A stretch of 53,553 nucleotides of DNA. Source: Lingula anatina. Its lineage: Eukaryota > Brachiopoda > Lingulata > Lingulida > Lingulidae. Shown here piece by piece: positions 25,431-35,778 of this stretch; the first letter of the stretch is position 1, and every line of letters begins with the position of its first letter. A model generated the notes under the pieces. That model had not been told where the DNA came from. It saw only the letters and a program-made list of their open reading frames with translations, and searched no databases. Both the position numbers and the translations under genes were made by a program. Where the stretch lies: contig NW_019776124.1 of assembly GCF_001039355.2 (NCBI RefSeq), forward strand, positions 436,001-489,553, in the 5' to 3' direction.

Positions 25431-26939
25431 TACTTTTCTTTCTTAATTTTAGTTTGTCTTTCTTTAATCCTTATCATACAAAGCAGATTTATTTTTACGA
25501 ATTAATCAATTACTCTAATATTTTTTGGTAAACCAATAAATTCTATAATACACATTGGTGGAGAATTTCAATACTGAGATGGGTATGTTTAAAACATACT
25601 GTATATTACCTTTAGGAAAAATTATGTTCTTTTTTTTTTCACAACTACACAAATTCCTTCCAATCCGAATTCTAATAATCTATCTAAACAAAACCAACAC
25701 TAAATTGAAAATGTAAATGGAAGCTCTAAATTGACAAAAACTGGCACAACAGTGAAATGTTATTAAAAATAGGAACACTGGTGAATTAAGAATAGGAAAG
25801 CAATTAGCACAGGAATGAAACAACCGTACTCACCCTTCCCGTTTTCCTATCAGAAATTCTTAATTAAATTATTAATTAATCGCATCCAAAAACTAGTTCA
25901 TTCTGACCTATCCTGGAAATTTCCAAAAATCTCTCCATAACTTTACATATTGTTGCTAACAGACAAGCAAATATAATTAATTGATTAACTAATTAATCGC
26001 CAAAATATTACTGTTCGGTACTTTGTACCTTCCCGACAGTTGGTGCAATGGCGAAATAGGCAACCAGCTTCGGAAAATATTGCCCCTAATTGTAGATGGT
26101 TGGGTTAAAATCATCCCCACCCCAACGCTGTAATCCAGGATTCATTAATGGATGTGTTTGTGTTACGTATTTTCTCGGAATACTTGATGCATTATTTATG
26201 AAGAAGATCTTAAATATAGCAGTCATCGTTTCCTTGTTTCGTGGCTAAATAATGACCCTATGTGATTCTCTCTGACCACTTGTTGGTCAGAAAGGGATCG
26301 TCGTGCGCTACCTGTTTAGAATGATTTTTAGAATAACTGTGAGACAGGTAATTCGTAATAGGACTTATATTTAGGTCATGGAACATCTTCCCACGACAGG
26401 TGACACATGACCTACAGGTGAGTAGGCGTTGACATCCTGATACAAAACTGGGAACACAGTTAATGCGGATACAGTGTTTCTTATTAATATGCTTGCAGAG
26501 GTAAATTAATCTTATTCCAACAATACACTTGGATGAAAAAGGCCTTAAAAGAATTTAATGTAGCTTGAAAAAAAACATCAAGTTCTATTAGTATGCATCC
26601 ACGCTCTAAAACAAAACAAAAAAAAAATCGCCGCAACTTCCTGATTTTTATTGATCATTTTATTCCTTAAATCTTCAAATCTAGAGAAAATTGGCGGTTG
26701 GTTCTGTGGGTTTGGTCTTTTATGTTTGTTGCTCCTAGTGTTACTGCCAGCCCTGTTGGCAGTTTGAAAATGAATGTGGCCAGTGTGGCAGGGATGGTAG
26801 TCCTAGGAATGGAAGTCCGGAGGCTCATATGAGAGAAAAGTTGCCCTTTTTCTAAGTTTTTTCAGCAATAAAATTTATTTTCACATTAACTCTGAGTATC
26901 GGTAGGGAACTTGCAGAATGAAATCGCCATAAATAATAT

Positions 26940-26990
26940 ACTTACTACAAACAGTGTCTTCCACATTGTGATGCGCTTAAAACACTGCAT
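26940..26990 (-). pseudogene. Relic of a third vWA first exon (signal-peptide exon)
   Basis: Minus strand reads GCATCACAATGTGGAAGACACTG..., matching the start region of both vWA genes (GCATCAAAATGTGGAAGGCACTG). It encodes MWKTLFVV and continues MWKTLFVVSILFMAISF before a stop 26 codons in. Upstream similarity extends through CAGTGTTTTAAGCGC. No further vWA exons are visible nearby. The surrounding 0.3 kb (26717-27025) is absent from unit 2. I read it as a fragment left from an earlier copy-number change. Confidence 0.6.
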
Positions 26991-28718
26991 CATACTGGTC
27001 TTATTATACTTTTTTTTTTAATTTACGTGCTATAATGAAACTCAATGATGCCTGCCCTGGTCTCAAGAGCCAAAAATGTCCAAAACATGAAGGAGCCTAG
27101 GTCTTCATGTGATAATTCATTATATGTATTTTCTCAAAATAACAAATGATTAGATTTGCGTGTGGGCGTTAATATCCTTAAAGCACAACAATAAGCTTAA
27201 CGTTAAGGATACAGTTCCTTTATCGAGTGCGGTTGGGTTTACCTGTGAATCGTGTGTTCAGTACAATGATGGCCAAGAATTGAGGATTGCCAATATTTAT
27301 TTTTGCTTTTTTGTCCTGAAAAAGGAGTTACCCTAAGTATTTTGTGATTCAAGGACACCGCCCTCCTCGCCCCGGTACCCCCCCCCCCCTCCCTGAACAA
27401 TATCCTCCCCCGATCCAACAAAAGAAAATACATTGCTTTTGAGACCCTTTTTTAAACATTTTACATTTCTTGAATATTTAACTGATAATCTATATAAAAA
27501 CAGAAATGTTGGCCATTGATTACTAGATTCAGAAAGCTCACTCAGACTCTTAGTTTTCTGCCAGAAATTTCAGTAGATTAACTTCTATTAAAAAAAAGTC
27601 AGCTTTCAGTGGAATGAAATATGCTACCAACTGAATCAACTGATAACTTTAAAAGGGAGTTACAACATATATCTTCAGGGAAATTTATCATTGATGATCT
27701 TACTTGTTATTGATTTTATGTTAGAAATAAGCAGTTTTTATCTTGAATCTTCATCCTTTTCAAGATTATTTTCGATTGATATATTCTATATATATTGTGT
27801 TCTTATGTACTTGTTTTTATGTAAAGTCTACTTAACTTTTTGAATGGATTTTTAGTATATAGTGTAACCTGTAAGTATTCCGTACTTTAAAAATACATTA
27901 TGTGAAAATTCCCCAATTATTCTCTTGGGATGATGTAGTCATTTCCTCATACCTATTACATAAGGGGGTTGTTGGAGGAGGGGGTTGCACTGATAACATA
28001 TTAAATTCCGCTAAACCCTCTCTCTCTCTCTCAAACGCGCACACACGTGCATATACAAACATAGATGTGATTTTTAAAATACATACCTAGGGATGTTAAA
28101 TGACCGTGTTGATATGATGATGACTGAAGCCTGTCCATTTAGCCAAGCTTCAGTGAAGATCGAGGGCAACCTCGAGATGCTACCCAAAAATATCTCGCTT
28201 CACTCGACATTTCTGCGTAGCGTCTCTCGGAGAACTCGGATTTAACCTCGATGTAGTCTAGAATTTCACGACTACGTCTTGGTTAAATCAGTCGAGGTCT
28301 CTTAAATGCTGAAAGCCAAAGACAGTGATCATGTGACCTTCTTGGCATCAAGAGAATAGTGACGTTGCTTACGTTATATACCTACCAGTAGACAAATTTA
28401 AAATCTCTCACACTCTTAGAAAATAAGCATAAACTTTTCACGTTTAACAATTATTATTTAGCATTTTATTACACTAAGTCATGTCATATGGGTATGGTTT
28501 GAAAACGGGAATTAGTTAACATTTAAGCCACACGTGTATACAAATTATTTGTAAATCTATAACTTTTTAACGAGGGTTGTGTTATTATTTACCTTTTGTT
28601 TTTAAGCTGTTCATTCTTCCTCTTTATCAGATATATCGGTAAAAATCAAATGTATTCCATTCCCCCTTTGAACTTGTAATAACATATAGCACATGAATGC
28701 TCTGAAAACCAGCACATG

Positions 28719-29045
28719 TATATTCCGAAACTGCCTCGTAGTAAAAAATGTCACCAAAACGTAGAATTATACTCCTGTGGACTTGAAATAAACATCCGTT
28801 TGGTTTTGACTATATTCCGTAACCGCCTCGTCGTCAGAAATAACAATAGAAAACTAGAATTATTACTCCCGTGAACTTGTAAGAAACATCCTTCGATTTT
28901 GACTATATTCCGAAACTGCCTCGTTGTCAGAAATATCACCAAAAAGTAAATTTCTTTCTCCTTTACACTTGTGAATAATTAGTTTGACTATATTCCGGTC
29001 CGACGCTCCTTTTTTATCAGAAATGTCACTAAAAAGTAGAGGTTT
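28719..29045. repeat. Minisatellite, four imperfect units of about 85-93 bp
   Basis: Units begin tatattccg at 28719, 28811, 28904 and 28989. Each continues with a variant of gaaactgcctcgttgtcagaaat and caccaaaaagtag. Spacings are 92, 93 and 85 bp. The units are diverged, so the array is old. Confidence 0.8.
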
Positions 29046-29346
29046 CGCCTTGGGACCTTTTTTCCGCAGCAGTCCCAGCTAGGTGTGGCTCAGCTGAGAC
29101 GCGCATGGTCAGTGTCGACAGGTTGATTAAATACTTTTCGAGCAAATGAACGTCCACGACAAGTATTTAACAAAAATTGACCAAATTAGTCAGATATTAC
29201 GTAAGAATTTGGCGAGAGGTGACCAGCGCACCTGGACGAGTTTATTCCGTATAACGTCTCTAGAGCGTGATATAGGGTCACTTTATTCGGTTTTAGGGGT
29301 GTTTTAGGATGAAATGACTGTATTTTTTTCTCGGTATGTATGTCAA

Positions 29347-29443
29347 ATAATACACTGTCACCCTCTCGCGATATATGCCATGAACACCTCTCGCTGACGC
29401 TCGAGGTGTTATGGCATATATCGCTCGGGTGACGGTGTATTAT
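29347..29443. repeat. Long imperfect palindrome (arms of about 42 bp)
   Basis: Left arm ataatacactgtcaccc...cgatatatgccatgaacacctc and right arm gaggtgttatggcatatatcg...gggtgacggtgtattat are reverse complements with few mismatches, separated by a 12-bp loop (tcgctgacgctc). It could be a small foldback transposon; no target duplication is clear. Confidence 0.75.
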
Positions 29444-29598
29444 CTCACACTTAAAATTCCTACAGAAATCAATATCGTATCTTTCGTAGGCCTAAGTGTC
29501 CTCAGTTTTCGCTAGTGTTTTGTGACAATAAGTTGAATTAGACTTCCCTCAAGCATGCAAATATAGGCTACTATTCAAACATTTCCAGTGATATTTAA

Positions 29599-29935
29599 AG
29601 GGATAATAACTCTTCGTTTCGGCCAAAAAATGAATTTTCCTGGAGTAAACAACAATTTTCCCATACTAACCAATGGTCAATGAATCCATTTTTACATTCA
29701 AACTTAGTCCCTGGTTTTTTTCTAAAAAGTTTGGTTTTTTGTTAAAATCTCTTAAGAGATTATAACAGAGTATAGCCATCAATGGAGGTCACGTGGTCTA
29801 AAGACAAGCTCAAATATCAGAAAAAATAGCTAGAACTGCCGTTTTTTGGTAAAACAGAATATATTATATTTGTATGAGTTGTTCACAATGTTTTTATTGT
29901 GAAATATAGATCTCACACGAAGAGTTATTATCCCT
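29599..29935. mobile_element. piggyBac-type MITE, 337 bp, with TTAA target duplication
   Basis: Terminal inverted repeats of 19 bp start AGGGATAATAACTCTTCGT. TTAA lies on both sides (29595-29598 and 29936-29939). The paralogous site in unit 2 (35417-35420) has one TTAA and no insertion, proving the boundaries. The interior has no ORF and contains a 16-bp perfect palindrome (29746-29761). A second copy of exactly the same length lies at 49173-49509 in reverse orientation. TTAA duplication is the hallmark of piggyBac transposases, which must act in trans here. Confidence 0.85.
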
Positions 29936-30404
29936 TTAAACAATTTTATGTTATTATTATTATTACAACGCAACCGTTTGAACCTTCTCCGGTTTCTATT
30001 GTGTGATGTAACAATGGAATCTTTACAAAGGTTCTCATCGTACAACTCTTCTGGTCACGTATGAATTGCATCGCGTATAGCCGAGGGAATACTTCCAATA
30101 ATTACCGAAGCAAAAAGAGAAACGAAATTTGGCAACACTTAGTACATGCTTCCTTTGATTCGGGAACACTTAAAACAGGCTATACTGTATGCAGACTTTT
30201 CACATCACAACATGTTATAATAGACATGCCTCGTACTGTAACGCCTCGTAAACAAAAAAATAACAAGGACTGTAATATAGTACTAAAATGTTTATACTTT
30301 TTATTATTTCTGCACAAGGATGATTCGGTAAGTGAGAAGAAACTTGATGTTGAAAAAATCATATAATATATATATATACCGAATTTAAACCATTTACGTT
30401 ACGC

Positions 30405-32990
30405 TTATTTTCCAATGTTTCTGAGCCAGTTCCTCAATAAGTTGAGAAAGAAATTTGGTGGTGTTGTCGGTGGTGGTGTCGGTGGTGCCTGTGTAGGTGA
30501 GGGAAGCCCATGTGCGTTCCTAAAACTAGTGAAGGCCCTGTTGGCAATTCTTCTAGCAGCAGCGAAGGACTGGGCTTCGAATATGTGGTCGGGAATTGGA
30601 GGCGAAACCAAGGCCTCGATGCTCGCGAGATTTACCTTGGGGCCGATAGGACTGGCAAATATCTCTACACCTAATATAATAAAATATAATAAATATAATA
30701 AAATAAATTTTTATATCATTTTAGTTTTTATATATTAAGATTTAGATATCATTAACACTCCATGCAAAATATACAAAATTGTCGAAAACAGAATGAATTA
30801 ATTTTATCAGGAGATAATGAATATTGGGAAACTCGATCACCCCCCCCCCCCCTTTCCACGCGCCAATCTGACCTATAAATCTTACCATTAGCCTTGAGCG
30901 CATTTGCCACTGGGACGGGGTCTTTCCCGCTATTTTTATTGCCATCTGTCAGTATCCATAATAAAGGCACGCGTCCAGCACCCGAAGCAGCACCCAAGAC
31001 CGTTTTAGCTTTTTCAAGACCCACGCCCGTTGCTGTACTTGGACCTGTTGAAACATAAGAAGAAAAACAGGATAAATAACGAGTCTGCACGCTAGGATTT
31101 GGGACAAGTGTTCGGAAGAGAAATGCACTAGCTGTGCTGAGCGCAGCTGTTTTGATGTTCAAGTTGAGAACGTTGGTAGCATTGCTTTGCAAAAAGAACG
31201 ATTTTTGCTAAAACAGCGAAACAGGTGACGCCAGGCTGAGAAAAATGACTGAAATAAAACACTCAGCGATGTGGAAAAATATTTGTCATCCCCCCCCCCC
31301 CCTCCGCCAAGGGGTAAGATCCTTCTTTACTTATGGCACACATACCGTTGTCAAATTTGATGCCGTCGATTGCCGTCTTGACGGCTGCAGGATTGCTATT
31401 GGCCGTGAAGGTGAACTGGGTGCGGGTAAGGGCAGGGGAAGAAAAGCTCACACAGGCAATTCTTGATCCTGTACTAGAGATTGGTGCCTGTTGGTCCACA
31501 AAGTCTACGATTTCCTGGAAATGGAATAAAAAATGATTATGATAATTATAAAATAAAAGGATAGGCTGTTCTTTAAAGAAATTTAAATCTAAGAGAAGAA
31601 ACATATATAGACCTATTTTTGTCGTTCGTTCGTTACTGCCTCGAGCCTTTTTTTCTTTTTTTGAAACAAAATTTTGCCGTTGGGGAAGTGGAATCCTGTT
31701 TTATATTGCATTACATTCTGAACACAAACGCTGGTATTGAAAGCAAATCATTCTCAACAGCATAATTAAGGACAGCCTACGTGTATCAACACATGCTAAC
31801 CATGCACCATTCGTATCCAGATGCGGATGAAAGGAGCCTGTAACCGCTTCCGCACGCAACAAGTCAATCCCAGTCCAATGTAAAGATTTTAATTGCACCT
31901 AATCTAAATCAAGTGACAATTTATTTCTCAGTCACCTAAATTCCTCCGTATTATGTTTCAATTCTAACTGCAAATTGAACTCACCTTCATCATGTCTTTG
32001 CCAACGGTGAAGTTTTGTTGTCGAACACTACCGCTGCTGTCGATGACAAATATCAGGTCTATCTTGGGTACAGCGCCACCATTCCTGCCCACTTTACTAC
32101 CGGAATTGCAGAATGGAATGGCAGCCAGACCGCGATGTGGTTGTTGTTGGTAAAAACTTTGATAAAAATCCTCTTTGAAATGCATCTGCGACAGCTTGTT
32201 CACTGCGGAACCCCGTAAGACCTGAAATGATTGTTTGAAAAGTTTGGTAAATCTCTCAAATCTCAAGACTTTTTTTCGAAATTGCTCTCAAAAATCTGAA
32301 ACTAAATTTTACAATTCCCATTCATGGTATGAGAATATCATTATTATAGTTACCTCCGCCAAGGAGGTAATGTTTTCACCCCTGTTTGTCTGTCTGTCTT
32401 TCTGTCTGTCTGTCATCAGCATAACTCAAAAAGTTATGGACCGATTTTGATGAAATTTTCAGGAACTATCAGAACTGGGTCAAGGAAGATATAATTAGTT
32501 TTTGGTGGTGATCCGGATCAATAATTTATCAATAATCAATAATAAAAAACTAAGTTATGGACCGATTTTGATGAAATTTTCAGAAACTGTCAGAAGTGGG
32601 CCAAGGAACAAATGATTAGTTTTTGGTGGTGATCCGGATCAATAATCAATCAATAATGAATAATCAAAAATATCCAAAATTTAGGGGTGAAACGGCATTG
32701 GATGGAGACTTTGCTGCCTTGGCGGAGGTCTGCGCTCTCTGAGTGCTTTTCTAGTATTTTAAAATAAGATTTAGATTCCTGACTTATATCTACGTGTAAG
32801 CTTCCGAGCTTCAACTTGACATCAAAATTGATAACTGACTTTGATTCGGCTAAAGGGAATTTGGTCCCTCTATTTTAAAGATATTTTTCGTACCGATAAA
32901 ATTGATTTTCCAAAGGAAAGCATCGATTGGGAACTTACCTAATGAAGCCTCAACAAATAACAATGACAATACAAACAGCGCCTTCCACAT
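30405..32990 (-). pseudogene. Second vWA gene copy, frameshifted in exon 2
   Basis: Exons (minus): 32990-32939, 32221-31985, 31514-31346, 31044-30886, 30670-30405. Splice sites, signal peptide (MWKALFVLSLLFVEASL) and the vWA part are closely similar to the unit 1 gene, and MIDAS DSSGS is kept (as IDSSGS). Exon 2 is 237 nt instead of 239. In a block of about 20 bp the sequences differ sharply and this copy has lost 2 nt net, so the reading frame from exon 1 meets TAG at 32099-32097 after 58 residues. The C-terminal linker is four residues longer (PTPPPTTPP). The vWA frame is open across the whole of exon 2 in the other phase, so an internal start (ATG within MHFKEDFY) could still make a protein without a signal peptide. 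A sequencing or assembly error is the alternative. Confidence 0.7.
32350..32753. mobile_element. Interspersed repeat of about 0.4 kb with (TCTG)n and inverted ends, in the vWA copy 2 intron
   Basis: Contains ACCTCCGCCAAGG near the left end and its reverse complement CCTTGGCGGAGGT near the right (about 32719-32731), a TCTG microsatellite (32384-32415), and an internal 121-bp tandem repeat (starting 32431 and 32552). Unit 1 lacks it: at 24838-24850 the flanks are joined (attatagcattttaaaat). From memory, repeats beginning this way are common in marine animal genomes. The target duplication may be TA. Confidence 0.75.
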
Positions 32991-33050
32991 TTTGATGCGT
33001 TGAAAACAGTGCATGAAACTCCTATACTGATGAAGCCGTATCGACCTCAG

Positions 33051-33060
33051 TTTTTTATAT
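33051..33060 (-). promoter_or_regulatory. TATA box of vWA gene copy 2
   Basis: TATATAAAAA-type motif (plus ttttttatat) 61 bp upstream of the ATG at 32990, at the same place as in unit 1. Confidence 0.6.
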
Positions 33061-33290
33061 ACTGTTGTAACCCATATCTATGAGTCTGCGTCATTTTCGG
33101 CTCGTCAAATCAAGTCATAGGGGAAATGTGGATTGAATTAAATTTGGAAAAAACCAGGATGCAGAGCGTCGTAATACTCCTGTCTTTCTTGGTAGGCCTA
33201 TTGTGATAGTGCTCCTCACAATGCAATAGGCAGAGTAGAGGTGGGATCGAGTTGCCTATTGATATGTCGAGAAAACCATCCCTACCCTCT

Positions 33291-33331
33291 TCACACACAC
33301 CCACGCACACACGCACGCACACACACACACA
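33291..33331. repeat. (CA)n microsatellite in unit 2
   Basis: Interrupted CA run (with cacgcacgcac) corresponding to 25375-25430 in unit 1. Confidence 0.85.
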
Positions 33332-35416
33332 TACTTCTCTTTCTTAATTTCAGTCTGTCTTTCTCTAATCCTTTTATTTTTACGACCCCATTTTATTATA
33401 ATCAATTACTGTAACATTTTTTGGTAAAGCAATTAATTCTATAATAGACATTGGTGGAGAATTTCAATGCTGACATGGGTACTATATATTACCTTTAGGA
33501 AGGAATATGTTCTTTTTTCATAACTACAAAAATTCCTTCCAATCCGAATTCTATTAATATATCTAAACAAAACCAAAACTAAACTGAAAATGTAAATGGA
33601 AGCAGTGAAATGTTATTAAAAATAGGAACACTGGTGAAATAAGAATAGGAAAGCAATTAGCACAGGAATGAAACAACCGTACTCACCCTTCCCGTTTTCC
33701 TAGCAGAAATTATTAATTAAATTATTAATTAATCGCATCCCAAAATTTGTTCATTCTGACCTATCCTGGAAATTTCACAAAATCTCTCCATAACTTTACA
33801 TATTGTTGCTAACAGACAAGCAAATGTAAGTAATTGATTAACTAATTAATCCCCAAATACTACTGTTCGGTACTTTGTACCTTCCCGACAGTTTCTGAAA
33901 ATCTCATCACAAACCATCCACAACTTTCCCCATAATTTTGCTAACAGACAAACGGGACCAAAATTATAACCTCCTTGGTGGAAGTAAAATTAGGAAGACT
34001 AATTTATTAAGAAGAGGACAGCAATTACCATAGTATGTAGAATCTAACGGAGTTGTGCAATGGCGAAATAGGCAACTAGCTTCTGAAAATATTGCCCCTA
34101 ACTGTAGATGGTTGGGTTAAAATCATCCCCACCCCAACGCTGTAATCCAGGATTCATTAATGGATGTGTTTGTGTTACGTATTTTCTCGGAATACCTGAT
34201 GCATTATTTATGAAGAAGATCTTAAATATAACAGTCACCAAAATCAAAAAGGGATTTTATGCGCTACCTGTTTGGAATGATTTTATTTTATTTGAAAATT
34301 ACTGTGTGACAGGTAATTCGTGATAGGATTTATATTAAGGTCATAGTGGGAACATCTTCCCACGACAGGTGACACATGACCTACAGGTGAGTAGGCGTTG
34401 ACATCCTGATACAAAACTGGGAACACAGCCAATGCGGATACAGTGTTTCTTATTAATATGCTTGCAGAGGTAAATTAATCTTATTCCAACAATACACTTG
34501 GATGAAAAAGGCCATAAAAGAATTTAATGTACCTTGAAAAAAAAAACATCAAGTTTTATTAGAATGCATCCACTACCTGAAAAAAAATCTCCGCATCTTC
34601 CTAAATTTTATTGATCATTTTATTCCTTAAATCTTCAAATCTAGAGAAAATTGGCGGTTGGGTCTGTGATTAAGTGCTATAAAGAGACAGAATGGTCTCA
34701 AGAACCAAAAATGTCCAAAACATGACAATACAAAGCGGAGTCTAGGTCTTCATGTGATAATCCCTTATGTGCATTTTCTGAAAATAACGCATGATTAGCT
34801 TTGCGTGTGGGCGTTAATATCCTTAAAGCACAACAATAAGCTTAACGTTAAGGATATAGTTTCTTTATCGAGTGCGCTTGAGTTTACCTGAGAATCGTGT
34901 GTTCAATACAATGGTGTTCAAATATTGAGGACCACGCATAGTTATTTTTGTCTTTTTGCCATGAAAAAGGAGTAACCCATGGTATTAAATGATTCAAGGA
35001 CCCCCCCCCCCCCCGCCCCTGTACCACCTGCTCGCCCCCCCTCCCTACCTGAACAATATCCTCTCCAATCCAACGAAAGGAAATACACCGCTTTTGAGTA
35101 CCCTTTTTAAACATTTCACATTTCTTGAATATTTTAATGATAAGCTATATAAAAGCAGAAATGTTGGTCATTAACTACAAAATTCAGAAAGCTCACAATC
35201 TTAGTTTCCTACACCAGAAGTTTGAGTAGATCTTTTATTGAAACCTGTAAAATGCGTCTTAAACTTTATGGGGACTCCTCTAATTTAATTCCTACAGAAA
35301 TCAATATCGTATCTTTCGTAAGTGTCCTCAGTTGTCGCTTGTGTTTTGCGAACAATATGTTGAATTAGACATCCCTCATGCGTGCAAATATACTATTCAA
35401 ACATTTCCAGTGATAT

Positions 35417-35420
35417 TTAA
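35417..35420. other. Empty TTAA site matching the 337-bp MITE insertion
   Basis: Reads cagtgatatTTAAacaatttta, identical to the two flanks of the MITE at 29599-29935 once the element and one TTAA are removed. Confidence 0.85.
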
Positions 35421-35778
35421 ACAATTTTATGTTATTATTACAAGGCAACCGTTTGAACTTTCTCCGGTTTCTATTATGTGATGCAACAATGGAATCTTTA
35501 CAAAGGTATCAAAGCCAGAATAAATGTAGCTGTTAAGTTATAAAAGGAGAACTTACGCTATTTTATCAACACTAAGAGGCCGTGAATTTCAATACAAAGG
35601 CTCTATTTTAGTCCAGACTATTTCAACACTCCTGGGTTAGCAACACACTGTATTGCATTGATATTACACGCGCCGAATTCTTACCAAGTTGTTCGGCGTA
35701 TATTATTGATACTGGCAGTGTTTGCGGCACGGTAGTTCAAATGCGTCAATTTTTATGACAGGACTCTGATATACAAGA

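Larger units (their letters stand above)
27600..29450. other. 1.85 kb present only in unit 1; holds a minisatellite and hairpins
   Basis: Unit 2 goes directly from its match of about 27560 to its match of about 29455 (35205-35285). The extra DNA contains an imperfect inverted repeat (28229-28295), a four-unit minisatellite (28719-29045) and a long hairpin (29347-29443). No gene is seen. Confidence 0.6.
20966..30030. repeat. Tandem duplication unit 1 (9.1 kb) of the vWA locus
   Basis: Begins gttctcatcgtacaactctt and ends ctttacaaag; unit 2 (30031-35505) begins and ends with the same sequences and follows without any spacer, so this is a direct tandem duplication. Colinear blocks: 20966-21305 with 30031-30340, 22905-26715 with 30385-34665, 27025-27560 with 34690-35205, 29455-29598 plus 29936-30030 with 35285-35505. 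Unit 1 is longer because it has extra DNA at about 21310-22905, 26717-27025 and 27600-29450 and a MITE at 29599-29935. Confidence 0.85.
30031..35505. repeat. Tandem duplication unit 2 (5.5 kb) of the vWA locus
   Basis: Direct repeat of unit 1 (20966-30030) joined to it without spacer. It is shorter because four blocks found in unit 1 are missing, and it has gained a 0.4 kb repeat at 32350-32753 that unit 1 lacks. Confidence 0.85.

Noticed and set aside
28720-28942. Repeated peptide FLTTRQFRNIVK on the minus strand
   Set aside because: Translation of a diverged minisatellite; period lengths (92, 93, 85) are not multiples of three throughout.
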